A DNA stretch of 64,000 nucleotides, taken from contig NC_008786.1 of NCBI RefSeq assembly GCF_000015565.1, positions 434,001-498,000 on the forward strand. Direction: 5' to 3'. The notes below the pieces were generated by a model, which searched no databases, was not told the DNA's origin, and saw only the letters and a program-made list of their open reading frames with translations. A program made the translations under genes and the position numbers. This DNA is from Verminephrobacter eiseniae EF01-2 (GTDB lineage Bacteria; Pseudomonadota; Gammaproteobacteria; Burkholderiales; Burkholderiaceae_C). This document shows positions 28,897 through 37,844 of the stretch, piece by piece. Position 1 is the stretch's first letter, and the number at the start of each line of letters is the position of its first letter.

Positions 28897-30459
28897 ATGA
28901 AAACGGAACATTCGAAGCTGCCGGAGGCAGCATCAACCCGGCGCCAGTTCATCCATGGTGCGGCAGCGCTCGGTATCGGCATCGGCCTTGGGGGGCGCGC
29001 CAGCGCCGCAGCGCCACGCCGCGGCGGTACGCTCAAACTGGGCATGGGCGGTGGCAGCACCACGGACTCACTTGACCCGGCGCTGCTGGTGGACTGGGTG
29101 TCCTTGAATCAGGCCTACATGCTGATGAATGGCTTGGTCGAGATCAACGAAAAGATGGAAGCGGTGCCGGAACTGCTGGAGAGTTGGGAAGCCAAGCCCG
29201 GCGCGGCGGAGTGGCTGCTGAATGTGCGCAGCGGCGTCACCTTCCACAACGGCAAGACGCTGGACGCGGATGATGTGGTCTATTCGCTGAACCTGCATCG
29301 CGGCCCCGCGACGCGCTCGGCGGTCAAATCGAATCTGGCCGATGTGACCGATGTGCGCAAGAGCGGGGCGATGCAGGTCACGATCACGCTCAAGAGCGGC
29401 AATGCCGACTTGCCCTATCTGCTGTCTGACTATCATTTGCTGGTGGTGCCCCATGGTTTTCAGGATTGGGCCAAGCCGATTGGCACCGGGCCTTTCGTCT
29501 TCGGCGAGTACACGCCGGGCGTGCGCTCGCTGTTCAAGCGCAATCCGGATTACTGGCGGCCGAATGCCGCGTGGGTGGATGCGGTCGAGTTGCTTGTCAT
29601 CAATGATGTCGCGGCCCGCACCAATGCCCTGATATCGGGTCAGGTGCATGCGATCAACCGCATCGATTTCAAGACCGTCGATCTGCTCAAGCGCAACCCG
29701 GCCCTGAGCATCGTGCGCTCGGCGGGCGGCCAGCATTTCACGTTTCTGATGAATTGCACGACCGCCCCGTTCACCGACAACAATGTGCGCTTGGCAATCA
29801 AGTATGGCATCGACCGTCAGAAACAGTTGAGCACCATCCTGCGAGGTTACGGCTCGCTCGGCAATGACCATCCGATTCCGCGCACCGACCGTTTCTTCGC
29901 CGCCGATCTGCCGCAGCGCGCATACGATCCGGACAAGTCGAAGTTCTATCTGAAGAAGGCTGGCTTGAGCACGCTCGATGTCGAGCTATCGAGTTCCGGC
30001 TCGGCTTTTGCCGGGGCGCTCGACTCGGCGGCCTTGCTGCGGGAACAGGCTGCGGCCGGCGGCATCACGTTGTCCATCCAGCGCCAGTCTGCGGATAGCT
30101 ATTGGGACAAGGTATGGATGAAAGCGCCATTTTGCATGGGCTATTGGGGTGGACGCCCGACTGCAGACCAGATGTTTTCCACCGCCTACAAATCCGACGC
30201 CAAGTGGAATGATGCGTACTGGAAAAATCCGCAGTTCGACACCCTGCTGCTACAGGCGCGGGCGATGCTCGATGACAACAAGCGGCGCGAGTTGTATGGC
30301 GAGATGCAACGGATGGTGAGCGACGAGGGCGGCACCATGATTCCGCTGTTTGCCGATTACATCGATGCCACATCGAACCGGCTCAAGGGTGCGATACCGC
30401 ATCCGCTGTTCAATTTCATGGGCGGTCGACTCGCTGAGCGTGTCTGGCTGGAAGGCTGA
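28897..30459 (+). CDS. Peptide/nickel-type ABC transporter substrate-binding protein
   Basis: The 520-residue protein is a family 5 (DppA/OppA type) receptor. The N-terminus carries a twin-arginine-like signal (STRRQFIHGAAALGIGIGLG, near 13-32). Typical blocks are ESWEAKPGAAEWLLNVRSGVTFHNGKTLDADDVVYS (about 92-130) and the VRLAIKYGIDRQ region (near 297). It delivers a peptide-like or other amide solute to the permeases encoded next. Its stop overlaps the permease ATG (TGATG). Fed by an AAAGGGAGC ribosome site. Ligand unknown. Confidence 0.92.
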   Translation: MKTEHSKLPEAASTRRQFIHGAAALGIGIGLGGRASAAAPRRGGTLKLGMGGGSTTDSLDPALLVDWVSLNQAYMLMNGLVEINEKMEAVPELLESWEAKPGAAEWLLNVRSGVTFHNGKTLDADDVVYSLNLHRGPATRSAVKSNLADVTDVRKSGAMQVTITLKSGNADLPYLLSDYHLLVVPHGFQDWAKPIGTGPFVFGEYTPGVRSLFKRNPDYWRPNAAWVDAVELLVINDVAARTNALISGQVHAINRIDFKTVDLLKRNPALSIVRSAGGQHFTFLMNCTTAPFTDNNVRLAIKYGIDRQKQLSTILRGYGSLGNDHPIPRTDRFFAADLPQRAYDPDKSKFYLKKAGLSTLDVELSSSGSAFAGALDSAALLREQAAAGGITLSIQRQSADSYWDKVWMKAPFCMGYWGGRPTADQMFSTAYKSDAKWNDAYWKNPQFDTLLLQARAMLDDNKRRELYGEMQRMVSDEGGTMIPLFADYIDATSNRLKGAIPHPLFNFMGGRLAERVWLEG

Positions 30460-31406
30460 TGCGCAGGCTGTTGATGCAGAGGGTGCTGCTGGGCTTGCTG
30501 ACCTTGTGGCTGGTGTCGGTGCTGATTTTCGTCGGCACCGAGATGCTGCCCGGCGATGTTGCCTCGGCCATTCTCGGCCAGTCCGCCACGCCTGAAACGG
30601 TGGCGGCGTTGCGCGCTTCGCTCGGCCTCGATCAGCCAGCGCTGCAACGTTACCTGATGTGGTTGCTGCATTTCCTGCAAGGCGATTTGGGCACTTCGCT
30701 CACCAATGGCCGCTCGATTGCCGCAGACCTGATGCCGCGCCTTTACAACACGCTGTTTCTGGCCAGCTATGCGGCGCTGGTGGTGATACCGCTGTCGATA
30801 CTGCTGGGCATTGCGTCGGCGATTTGGCAAAACAGCCTGTTTGATCGGGCCGCCAGTGTGCTATCGCTTGCCAGTATCTCGATGCCGGAGTTTTTCGTCG
30901 GTTATGTCCTGATCATCCTGCTGGCGGTGAAGTGGGCGCTGCTGCCCAGTCTGGCGGTGGTCTCGGACAGCATGTCCTGGAGTGAACGGCTGTACGCGAC
31001 AACGCTGCCCATGCTCACCTTGCTGTTCGTCGTCACTGCGCACATGTTGCGCATGACGCGCGCATCGGTCATCGCGGTGATGGGCAGCGCCTATATCGAG
31101 ATGGCCATTCTCAAGGGGCTCCCCAAGTGGCGCATCGTGGTGCAACATGCCTTGCCCAATGCGCTTGCGCCCATTATCAATGCCGTGTCGTTCAACCTGG
31201 CTTACCTGGTCGTTGGCGTCATCATGGTCGAGGTGGTGTTTGTCTATCCCGGCGTGGGGCAGTTGATGGTCGATGCGGTATCGAAACGCGATTTGCCGGT
31301 GGTGCAGGCATGCGGCTTGTTGTTCGCTGCTGCCTACATCGGTTTGAACACGCTTGCCGATGTGCTGGCGGTCTGGGTCAATCCGCGTTTGCGGCAGGCG
31401 AGATGA
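30459..31406 (+). CDS. ABC transporter permease, DppB type
   Basis: The 315-residue protein has six membrane helices and a long periplasmic loop after the first, typical of DppB/OppB. The N-terminus begins with VLLGLLTLWLVSVLIFVGTE and the cytoplasmic EAA loop is around AILKGLPKWRIVVQHALPNA (near 215-235). It overlaps the binding-protein stop by one base, and the second permease follows after 7 bp. Confidence 0.93.
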   Translation: MRRLLMQRVLLGLLTLWLVSVLIFVGTEMLPGDVASAILGQSATPETVAALRASLGLDQPALQRYLMWLLHFLQGDLGTSLTNGRSIAADLMPRLYNTLFLASYAALVVIPLSILLGIASAIWQNSLFDRAASVLSLASISMPEFFVGYVLIILLAVKWALLPSLAVVSDSMSWSERLYATTLPMLTLLFVVTAHMLRMTRASVIAVMGSAYIEMAILKGLPKWRIVVQHALPNALAPIINAVSFNLAYLVVGVIMVEVVFVYPGVGQLMVDAVSKRDLPVVQACGLLFAAAYIGLNTLADVLAVWVNPRLRQAR

Positions 31407-31413
31407 GTTCCAT

Positions 31414-32244
31414 ATGAAAATATTTGGCAAAACCGTGGCCGCCAGCGCTGTCGGCGGCGGCCTGATCGTCGTGGCGCTGGCGGGCCTGGTCTTGCTGGCG
31501 CCGCTGGTGGCACCGCATGGCGAGACCGAAACCGTTGGCGATATCTGGCTGCTGCCGGGCGCGGAGCATCTGCTTGGCACCGACAGCATCGGGCGCGACA
31601 TGCTTTCGCGGCTGTTATACGGCGGGCGCACTACGCTTGGCATCGCGCTTGCAGTCAGTTTGCTCTCCTTTTCCCTGGGCATCGTCAGCGGCTTTGCCGC
31701 CGTGGTGCTCGGACGCTACGTCGATCTGCTGCTCTCGCGTCTGGTCGATACGTTGATGGCGATTCCGGTGCTGATCTTCGCGCTGATGATTCTCTCGGTG
31801 CTTGGCACCTCGGTGCCGGTGTTGATCTGCACCATCGCCGTGCTGGACGCCACGCGGGTGTTCCGGCTGGCGCGGCTGGTGGCGCAAGGCATCATGGTGC
31901 AAGAGTATGTGGAAGCGGCGCGGCTGCGTGGCGAAGGGTTGGGCTGGATTATCCGGCGCGAGATTTTGCCCAACGCGGTGCCGGCCTTGCTGGCGGAATT
32001 CGGCATGCGCTTTGGCTTCACCATCCTGTTCGTCGCCGGCCTGAGTTTTCTCGGCCTGGGCATTCAGCCGCCGTATGCAGACTGGGGCGGCATGGTGCGT
32101 GACAACGCGCAGGCGATCAATTTCGGCGGTATCGCGCCACTCTTTCCGGCGCTGGCAATTGCGCTGTTGACGATAGGCATCAACCTCGTGGTGGATTGGC
32201 TGCTGTCCGTGCGGGCACAGGGGCAGGCGGGGTCGATGGCATGA
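31414..32244 (+). CDS. ABC transporter permease, DppC type
   Basis: The 276-residue protein has the DppC layout: one helix, a short periplasmic stretch with LLGTDSIGRDMLSRLLYGGR (near 50-70), then five helices. The EAA loop is EAARLRGEGLGWIIRREILP near 168-188. Its stop overlaps the start of the fused ATPase by four bases (ATGA), indicating tight co-translation. Start chosen at MKIFGKTVAAS. Confidence 0.93.
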   Translation: MKIFGKTVAASAVGGGLIVVALAGLVLLAPLVAPHGETETVGDIWLLPGAEHLLGTDSIGRDMLSRLLYGGRTTLGIALAVSLLSFSLGIVSGFAAVVLGRYVDLLLSRLVDTLMAIPVLIFALMILSVLGTSVPVLICTIAVLDATRVFRLARLVAQGIMVQEYVEAARLRGEGLGWIIRREILPNAVPALLAEFGMRFGFTILFVAGLSFLGLGIQPPYADWGGMVRDNAQAINFGGIAPLFPALAIALLTIGINLVVDWLLSVRAQGQAGSMA

Positions 32245-33833
32245 GCAACATACTCGACATGCGCAATTTGCGGGTGCAGGCGCCCACGGGCCAGGTGTTG
32301 GTCGATGGCGTCAGTCTGACGCTGGCAGTGGGTGAGGTGCTGGGCTTGATCGGCGAATCCGGCGCGGGCAAGTCAACCATCGGCCTGGCCGCGCTGGGTT
32401 ATGCGCGCGGCCAGTGCCGCATCGTGGATGGCGAAGTCTGGCTGGCGGGCGAAAACATCATGGCGGCCAGTTCTGCGCAACGTCGCGCCTTGCGCGGCAG
32501 CCGCATCGCTTACGTGGCGCAGAGTGCGGCAGCAGCGTTCAACCCCGCATTGACGATCGGTGCGCAAGTGGTGGAAGGGCCGCTGCGCCACGGCTCGATG
32601 ACGCGCGCGGCAGCGCTCGCATGGGCACGCGAGCTGTACCTGGCGCTCGATCTGCCGGACCCTGACCACTTTGGCCAGCGCTATGCGCATCAAGTGTCCG
32701 GGGGGCAGTTGCAACGTGCGATGGTCGCCATGGCAATGTCGTGCAAGCCGGATGTGCTGGTGCTCGACGAGCCGACCAGCGCCCTCGACGTGACCACGCA
32801 AATCGAAGTGCTGGTGATCTTGCGCAAGGTGGTGCGCGAGTTTGGCACTGCCGCGCTCTACATTTCGCACGATCTGGCGCTGGTTGCGCAGATTGCCGAC
32901 CGGGTGCTGGTGCTGCGTCACGGCAAGCAGGTAGAGGAGGGCCGCACGGAGGCGGTGCTGCATGCGCCACGCGAGGCTTATACGCAGCAACTGGTGGCCG
33001 AGCGCGCCGCCACCACTGCCCCGCAGGCGCAGGCCGGCACTGCGCCTCTGCTGACCGTCGAAAACCTCACCGCCGGCTACCACGGCAACACCATTTTGCG
33101 CGAGATCAACTTCACGCTTGGGCGCGGCGAAACCCTGGCGCTGGTCGGAGAATCGGGCAGCGGCAAGAGCACCGTGGCACGCGCCATCGTCGGCTTGATC
33201 GCGCAGCAGAGCGGCCGCTTGCGCTTCGATGCCGAGCCGTTGCCGGCGCAGCTTGGCGCGCGCACACGCGAGCACAAGCGGCGCATACAGTTGGTGTATC
33301 AGTTGCCGGATGTCGCGCTCAACCCGCAGCAAAGCATCCATGAAATCATAGGCCGACCGGCGTCCTTTTATTTTGGCCTCGATGCAAAGGCTGCGCGCTC
33401 GCGGGTGCGCGAGCTGCTGCAATTGGTGGCCCTGCCGGAATCCTGCATCGACCGCCGACCCGGGCAATTGTCGGGCGGGCAGAAGCAGCGTGTCTGTATC
33501 GCAAGGGCGTTAGCAGCCAAGCCCGACCTGATCATTTGCGATGAAGTCACGTCCGCACTCGACCCGCTGGTCGCCGAAGGCATACTGCAACTGCTGGAGT
33601 CGCTGCAAGAACGCATCGGCCTGTCATACCTGTTCATCACACACGACCTTGGCACCGTGCGCCGCATCGCGCAGCGCGTGGCGGTGATGCTGAGCGGCGA
33701 AATCATCGCCTGCGGTCAGACCGACACCATTTTCAGCGCGCCAATGCACCCCTACACCGAGCGGCTTTTGTCCTCGGTGCCAGAGATGCGCATGGGCTGG
33801 CTGGACCATGCACTGGCGCGCCAACGACCATGA
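32241..33833 (+). CDS. Fused double ABC ATPase (DppD-DppF type, GsiA-like)
   Basis: One 530-residue polypeptide contains two complete nucleotide-binding domains. The first has Walker A GESGAGKST (near 36), signature VSGGQLQRAMVA and Walker B VLVLDEPTSALD. The second has Walker A GESGSGKST (near 306), LSGGQKQRVCIA and LIICDEVTSALD, with Glu-Val instead of Glu-Pro after Walker B. Such fusions energise peptide, glutathione or similar importers. The opposing operon uses two separate ATPases, so the two systems are not simple duplicates. Confidence 0.95.
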   Translation: MSNILDMRNLRVQAPTGQVLVDGVSLTLAVGEVLGLIGESGAGKSTIGLAALGYARGQCRIVDGEVWLAGENIMAASSAQRRALRGSRIAYVAQSAAAAFNPALTIGAQVVEGPLRHGSMTRAAALAWARELYLALDLPDPDHFGQRYAHQVSGGQLQRAMVAMAMSCKPDVLVLDEPTSALDVTTQIEVLVILRKVVREFGTAALYISHDLALVAQIADRVLVLRHGKQVEEGRTEAVLHAPREAYTQQLVAERAATTAPQAQAGTAPLLTVENLTAGYHGNTILREINFTLGRGETLALVGESGSGKSTVARAIVGLIAQQSGRLRFDAEPLPAQLGARTREHKRRIQLVYQLPDVALNPQQSIHEIIGRPASFYFGLDAKAARSRVRELLQLVALPESCIDRRPGQLSGGQKQRVCIARALAAKPDLIICDEVTSALDPLVAEGILQLLESLQERIGLSYLFITHDLGTVRRIAQRVAVMLSGEIIACGQTDTIFSAPMHPYTERLLSSVPEMRMGWLDHALARQRP

Positions 33834-33861
33834 CACCACGCTACGACAAGAGACAGGCGCC

Positions 33862-35880
33862 ATGCAAGACAAGCACGTGATCGAGAACGTCTGGATAGAC
33901 TTGCAGGACGGCACCAGGCTCGCCGCCCGCATCTGGCTGCCCGCCGATGCGCACGCGCGGCCGGCGCCCGCGATTCTCGAATACATTCCCTATCGCAAAC
34001 GCGACGGCACGCGCATGCGCGATGAACCCATGCACGGTTACTTCGCCGCGCATGGCTACGCCGCCGTGCGCGTCGACATGCGCGGCTCAGGCGATTCGGA
34101 TGGTTCGATGGCGGACGAATACCTGGCGCTCGAACAAGACGACGCGCTCGAAGTGATCGCCTGGATTGCGCGCCAGCCCTGGTGCAACGGCGCGCTCGGC
34201 ATGATGGGCAAGTCGTGGGGCGGCTTCAATGCGCTACAGGTCGCTGCGCGCCGCCCGGCAGCGCTCAAGGCCATCATTACCGTCTGCTCCACGGACGATC
34301 GCTACGCCGACGACATCCACTTCAAGGGCGGCTGCCTGCTCAACGACAATCTCTGGTGGGGCAGCATCATGCTCGCCTATCAGGGGCGGCCGCCTGACCC
34401 GGCCCTGGTCGGCGATGGCTGGCGGCAAGCCTGGCTGCAACGGCTCGACCAGATGCCGCTGTTTCCCGCGTTATGGATGGCGCACCCGTGGCGCGACGCG
34501 TATTGGCAGCACGGCTCCGTGTGCGAGGACTGGTCGGCCATCGAGTGCCCGGTGTTTGCCGTGGGAGGTTGGGCGGATAGCTACACGAACGCCGTATTCC
34601 GCCTGCTGGCCCATCTCAAGGTGCCAACCCAAGGCTTGATCGGACCCTGGGCGCATATCTACCCGCAAGATGCCGTGCCCGGTCCGGCCATCGGCTTTCT
34701 GCAAGAGGCGCTGCAATGGTGGGACCGCTGGCTCAAGCCTGACGCCGCGCCCGCCGCTGCGCCCACTGTCTCGCCCGCCGCCTTGCGGATCTGGCTGGAG
34801 ACTTCGCGCTCGCCCGCCACCACACACCTGCACAGCCCCGGACGCTGGATTGCCGAAGCCGCCTGGCCCAGCCGGAACGTGCAGATGCAGACCTGGTATC
34901 TGGGCCAGGGAACACTGGTCGCTGCGCGCCCGCAAACTGCCAGCATCACGGTCTGCACACCGCAGGGACACGGCATCGCCGCAGGCGAGTGGATGGGCAC
35001 CGGCGTGCCGGGCGAATCCCCTGCCGATCAACGGCTGGATGACGGCTGGGCCACCGTGTTCGACAGTGCGCCGCTGAGCGCGCCGCTGGTCATACTCGGC
35101 ATGCCGGAGTTGGAGCTGGAACTGGAAAGCGACAAGCCGGTCGCCCATCTGTGCGCGCGGCTATCGGAAGTGCTGCCAGACGGTGCCGTCACCCGTTGCA
35201 GCTATGCGGTGTTCAACCTGACACAGCGCGATGGCGCCGCCACGCCAACGCCGCTCGAGCCGCAGCGCCGCTACACGGTGCGCATTGCACTGGACGCCTG
35301 CGCACATGAATGCGCGCCGGGCAGCCGCATCCGGGTAGCGCTCGCCACCACCTATTGGCCCTTGGTGTGGCCAGCGCCCGAACACGCGACGCTGACCGTG
35401 CAGTCGGGGGCCAGCGCGCTGCATCTGCCTGTTCGCAAGGTCGGGCACGAGATCGCGGTGGCGCCCTTCGCCGCCCCCGAACGCGGCCCGGCCACCCCCG
35501 TCGAAGTCTTGCGCAACAGCAGCATCGAGCGCAGCGCGACATACGATCTGGCGCGTGACGAATGGACTTATGTGACCGAGAGTCTTGGCGGACTATTCGG
35601 CGAAGGCGTGCTGCGACTGACGGAAATCGACACCAGCGTCGAACACAATTTGCGCCGCCAACTGACAGTGCGCGGCAAGGATCCCTTGTCGGCGCGCTAC
35701 ACGATCACCCAGAGCTACAGGATGGGTCGGCCTGGTTGGGAAATCGACATCGAAACGGCGCTTCACATGCGCGCCGACGCAACGCACTTCCACCTGGACG
35801 GGACCTTGACGGCACGCGAGAATGGCAGCGAAGTCCGCCAGCGTCGTTGGCAAGAGACATTGCCGCGGTTGTTGTTCTGA
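33862..35880 (+). CDS. CocE/NonD family hydrolase (X-Pro dipeptidyl-peptidase S15-like)
   Basis: The 672-residue serine hydrolase has an alpha/beta domain with nucleophile motif GKSWGGF (near 112-118), oxyanion-region YRKRDGTRMRDEPMHGYFAA and a C-terminal jelly-roll domain from about 340. Relatives cleave esters or the acyl-proline peptide bond. No signal peptide is seen, so it likely acts in the cytosol on what the upstream transporter imports. It closes the operon, 28 bp after the ATPase. The 18 upstream codons (from 33808) are omitted because MQDKHVIENVWIDLQDG matches the family start. Confidence 0.9.
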   Translation: MQDKHVIENVWIDLQDGTRLAARIWLPADAHARPAPAILEYIPYRKRDGTRMRDEPMHGYFAAHGYAAVRVDMRGSGDSDGSMADEYLALEQDDALEVIAWIARQPWCNGALGMMGKSWGGFNALQVAARRPAALKAIITVCSTDDRYADDIHFKGGCLLNDNLWWGSIMLAYQGRPPDPALVGDGWRQAWLQRLDQMPLFPALWMAHPWRDAYWQHGSVCEDWSAIECPVFAVGGWADSYTNAVFRLLAHLKVPTQGLIGPWAHIYPQDAVPGPAIGFLQEALQWWDRWLKPDAAPAAAPTVSPAALRIWLETSRSPATTHLHSPGRWIAEAAWPSRNVQMQTWYLGQGTLVAARPQTASITVCTPQGHGIAAGEWMGTGVPGESPADQRLDDGWATVFDSAPLSAPLVILGMPELELELESDKPVAHLCARLSEVLPDGAVTRCSYAVFNLTQRDGAATPTPLEPQRRYTVRIALDACAHECAPGSRIRVALATTYWPLVWPAPEHATLTVQSGASALHLPVRKVGHEIAVAPFAAPERGPATPVEVLRNSSIERSATYDLARDEWTYVTESLGGLFGEGVLRLTEIDTSVEHNLRRQLTVRGKDPLSARYTITQSYRMGRPGWEIDIETALHMRADATHFHLDGTLTARENGSEVRQRRWQETLPRLLF

Positions 35881-35920
35881 ATCTCCTTGTGCGATCATTG
35901 CGCATCCAGCGGAGGCATTT

Positions 35921-36094
35921 ATGTCTATTCCTCTGTCACTGCCCGAAAACCTGGAAACCCGGGTAAAAAACTGGTATCGATATTGCCGCGCCGCCCATCC
36001 CGGAGCACGGCTCGAAGCGGTGACGGGTCGGCCACTCTCGTTGGCGACAGTGGGCAAGGCGGCCAGTCACGCGGCCAGACGCAGGTTTATTTGA
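35921..36094 (+). CDS. Small hypothetical ORF (57 aa), possible gene remnant
   Basis: A GGAGG lies five bases before the ATG, an unusually good ribosome site for this window. The product begins MSIPLSLPENLETRVKNWYR and is basic, 57 residues, without a membrane segment. I do not recognise a family. The well-formed start with an abrupt, compositionally different end suggests the 5' end of a decayed gene rather than a finished small protein. Confidence 0.35.
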   Translation: MSIPLSLPENLETRVKNWYRYCRAAHPGARLEAVTGRPLSLATVGKAASHAARRRFI

Positions 36095-36199
36095 CGCCCT
36101 TGCATGCAAAAACCCAAACGATCGGGTCGCTCATCGTCAACATCCGCACGGCTTCACGGCATGTCCATCTTGAATCACGACAGGTGGTCAGGTGGTTGT

Positions 36200-36219
36200 G
36201 ATTTCTCCCATGAGAAATC
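36200..36219. repeat. Short hairpin, 8-bp arms
   Basis: GATTTCTC and GAGAAATC are perfect inverted arms around CCAT. It lies 319 bp after the CocE/NonD stop and has no poly-T tail; it may be a protein-binding dyad or RNA hairpin. Confidence 0.45.
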
Positions 36220-36252
36220 CTGCGATGATCGTGATTTGTGCAAGACCCCATC

Positions 36253-36330
36253 ATCTGCGATGAGTCTGCGCAATCTGCGGATGACTTTGTTCCAGCCGCA
36301 GATTGCGCAGATAACGCAGATTCCGGCATC
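36253..36330. repeat. CTGCGCAATCTGCGG inverted repeat (family also at 41659)
   Basis: TCTGCGCAATCTGCGG at 36265-36280 is perfectly complementary to CCGCAGATTGCGCAGA at 36296-36311 across a 15-bp loop; extra ATCTGCG and AACGCAGATTCCGGC copies flank it. A related block (ATCTGCGCAATCCGCAG, then GCGCAGATTC) lies at 41659-41690 inside the facing operon. This looks like an intergenic palindromic repeat family, and here it lies between convergent operons where it could stop transcription from both sides. Confidence 0.65.
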
Positions 36331-36349
36331 GCCATGATTTATGCAAAGA

Positions 36350-37831
36350 TCAACAGCCGCCCGCAGCAGCCTCAGCCCACGGAAACACCGGATGAAAAAT
36401 ACGCTCCAGCGGCGGCTGGCCGAAGGCGCGTGATGGGTGGCTGGCCATCAGTTTAGCGAATTGCCTGTCCGCCTGCGCTTGCAAAGCGGCTGAATCCGTG
36501 GCGCCGACCTGAAAATCTTCCATCACGCAACGCCCGCCGATATAGCTGGCGCGGCAGTCGCTGCCTCGTCCGGCCAGGATCAGGTTTTTCAGCGGCTCGA
36601 AGAATGGCCCCAGGTGCGCGCCCTTCAGATCGAACACGACGATATCGGCCAGGGCGCCGGCGCTGAGCCGCCCCAGGTCGTCTCGCCCCAGCGCCTTGGC
36701 GCCGCCAAGGGTGGCGGCGTTGAACATGTCGGCGGTGCTGGTCTGTGTGCTGTCGCCTTCCAGCACGCGGGCGATATACAGGCCGATTTGCATGTTGTGC
36801 AGCAGGTCTGGCGGCCAGGTGTCGGTGCCCAGCCCGAGGTTGATGCCGGCGGCCCGGTAGCGGCCAAAGGAGTTGAGCGCTCCGCCGCTGCGCGCAAATA
36901 CCGCCGGGCAGTGCACCAGGCTGACTTCCGAGGCTGTCAGGCGCTGCCAATCGTCGGCGGATGGGTCGGACACCTGCGGGTGGCCGCTGAAATAAATGCC
37001 GTGCGGAAGGATGGCGCGCGCGTTCAGCAGGCCGGTGCGTTCCAGCCAGCCTAGCGGGGTGGTGTTGCGCAGGCGCTTGACCATTTCAAATTCATACACC
37101 GATTGGCAGCAGTGCAGGCGCACCGGTGCGTTCAATTCGGCGCTGGCGGCGGCGGTGCGCTCCAGCAGGGCTGGCGTGCAGGTTTCTATCCGGTCTGGCG
37201 CCAGCAGGCCGCGAATGAGGCCGTTGCCGCTGCCGTCGAAATCGCGGCAAAAGCGCAGCGCTTCATCCAATCCGGCCAGTCCGCGTGCTTCGTCCCAAAA
37301 CTGGCCCAGGCTGCGGTCCCGGCGCACGTAGCTGATGCCGCTCATGTAGGCCGGGCCGATATAGGCCCGAATGCCGAGTTCGATGGCAATCTCGGCAACG
37401 TTGGCAAATTCCTGATAATGCTCGGCCCACTGGCGGTAGTACATCGAGGTGATCGGCAGCGCGGTGGTGATGCCGTTGCGGATCAATTGCGTGAATGCGT
37501 AGCGATATTTGAAGCGTTCTTCTTCTTCGGTGTAGGTTTCCCACGGGCCGCGCTCCAGATATTCTTCCGACCACATCCGACCCATTTCGAGCCGGTTGCC
37601 GTTGTCCAGGGTCAGTACCGTGGAATCGAGGTCGCCCAGCGCATCCAGATCGATGAGTCCGGGGCAGATGAGCGCATGTCCATAATCGACGGTGCGGTCG
37701 ACGGTACCAGGAAAGTTGCGACCGACAAACTCGATCCGGTCGCCGGAAAAGACCACTTCGCCGTTTTGCCATAGCTCATGGCCAGCGCCGTTGAAGCCAA
37801 TGACATAAGAAGCCTTGAGACAGGTGCGCAT
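36350..37831 (-). CDS. Amidohydrolase superfamily protein lacking the HxH metal motif
   Basis: The 493-residue protein follows the chlorohydrolase/cytosine-deaminase layout but where the strand-1 HxH should be it reads PGLIDLDALGDLD (D61-L-D63). Later metal positions survive: LHCCQSVYE (strand 5), LPHGIYFSGHP (strand 6) and GLGTDTWPPD (strand 8). Loss of two metal ligands predicts altered or absent binuclear chemistry; a mononuclear enzyme or a regulatory homologue is possible. AAAGGCGGG precedes the chosen ATG, 13 bp after the upstream amidohydrolase stop, so it ends the nine-gene operon. Confidence 0.85.
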   Translation of the reverse strand: MRTCLKASYVIGFNGAGHELWQNGEVVFSGDRIEFVGRNFPGTVDRTVDYGHALICPGLIDLDALGDLDSTVLTLDNGNRLEMGRMWSEEYLERGPWETYTEEEERFKYRYAFTQLIRNGITTALPITSMYYRQWAEHYQEFANVAEIAIELGIRAYIGPAYMSGISYVRRDRSLGQFWDEARGLAGLDEALRFCRDFDGSGNGLIRGLLAPDRIETCTPALLERTAAASAELNAPVRLHCCQSVYEFEMVKRLRNTTPLGWLERTGLLNARAILPHGIYFSGHPQVSDPSADDWQRLTASEVSLVHCPAVFARSGGALNSFGRYRAAGINLGLGTDTWPPDLLHNMQIGLYIARVLEGDSTQTSTADMFNAATLGGAKALGRDDLGRLSAGALADIVVFDLKGAHLGPFFEPLKNLILAGRGSDCRASYIGGRCVMEDFQVGATDSAALQAQADRQFAKLMASHPSRAFGQPPLERIFHPVFPWAEAAAGGC

Positions 37832-37844
37832 GTTTGCCCGCCTT

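Larger units (their letters stand above)
35881..36349. other. Convergent spacer with dyads and a small ORF
   Basis: This 469-bp stretch separates the two convergent accessory operons. It holds a short ORF at 35921-36094, an 8-bp-arm hairpin at 36200-36219 (GATTTCTC, CCAT loop, GAGAAATC), and a perfect 16-bp inverted repeat at 36265-36311. No T-run follows the dyads, so they are not textbook terminators. Confidence 0.6.

Noticed and set aside
36265-36311. Classical rho-independent terminator
   Set aside because: The stem is perfect but there is no run of T on either strand; kept as a palindromic repeat with possible termination role.
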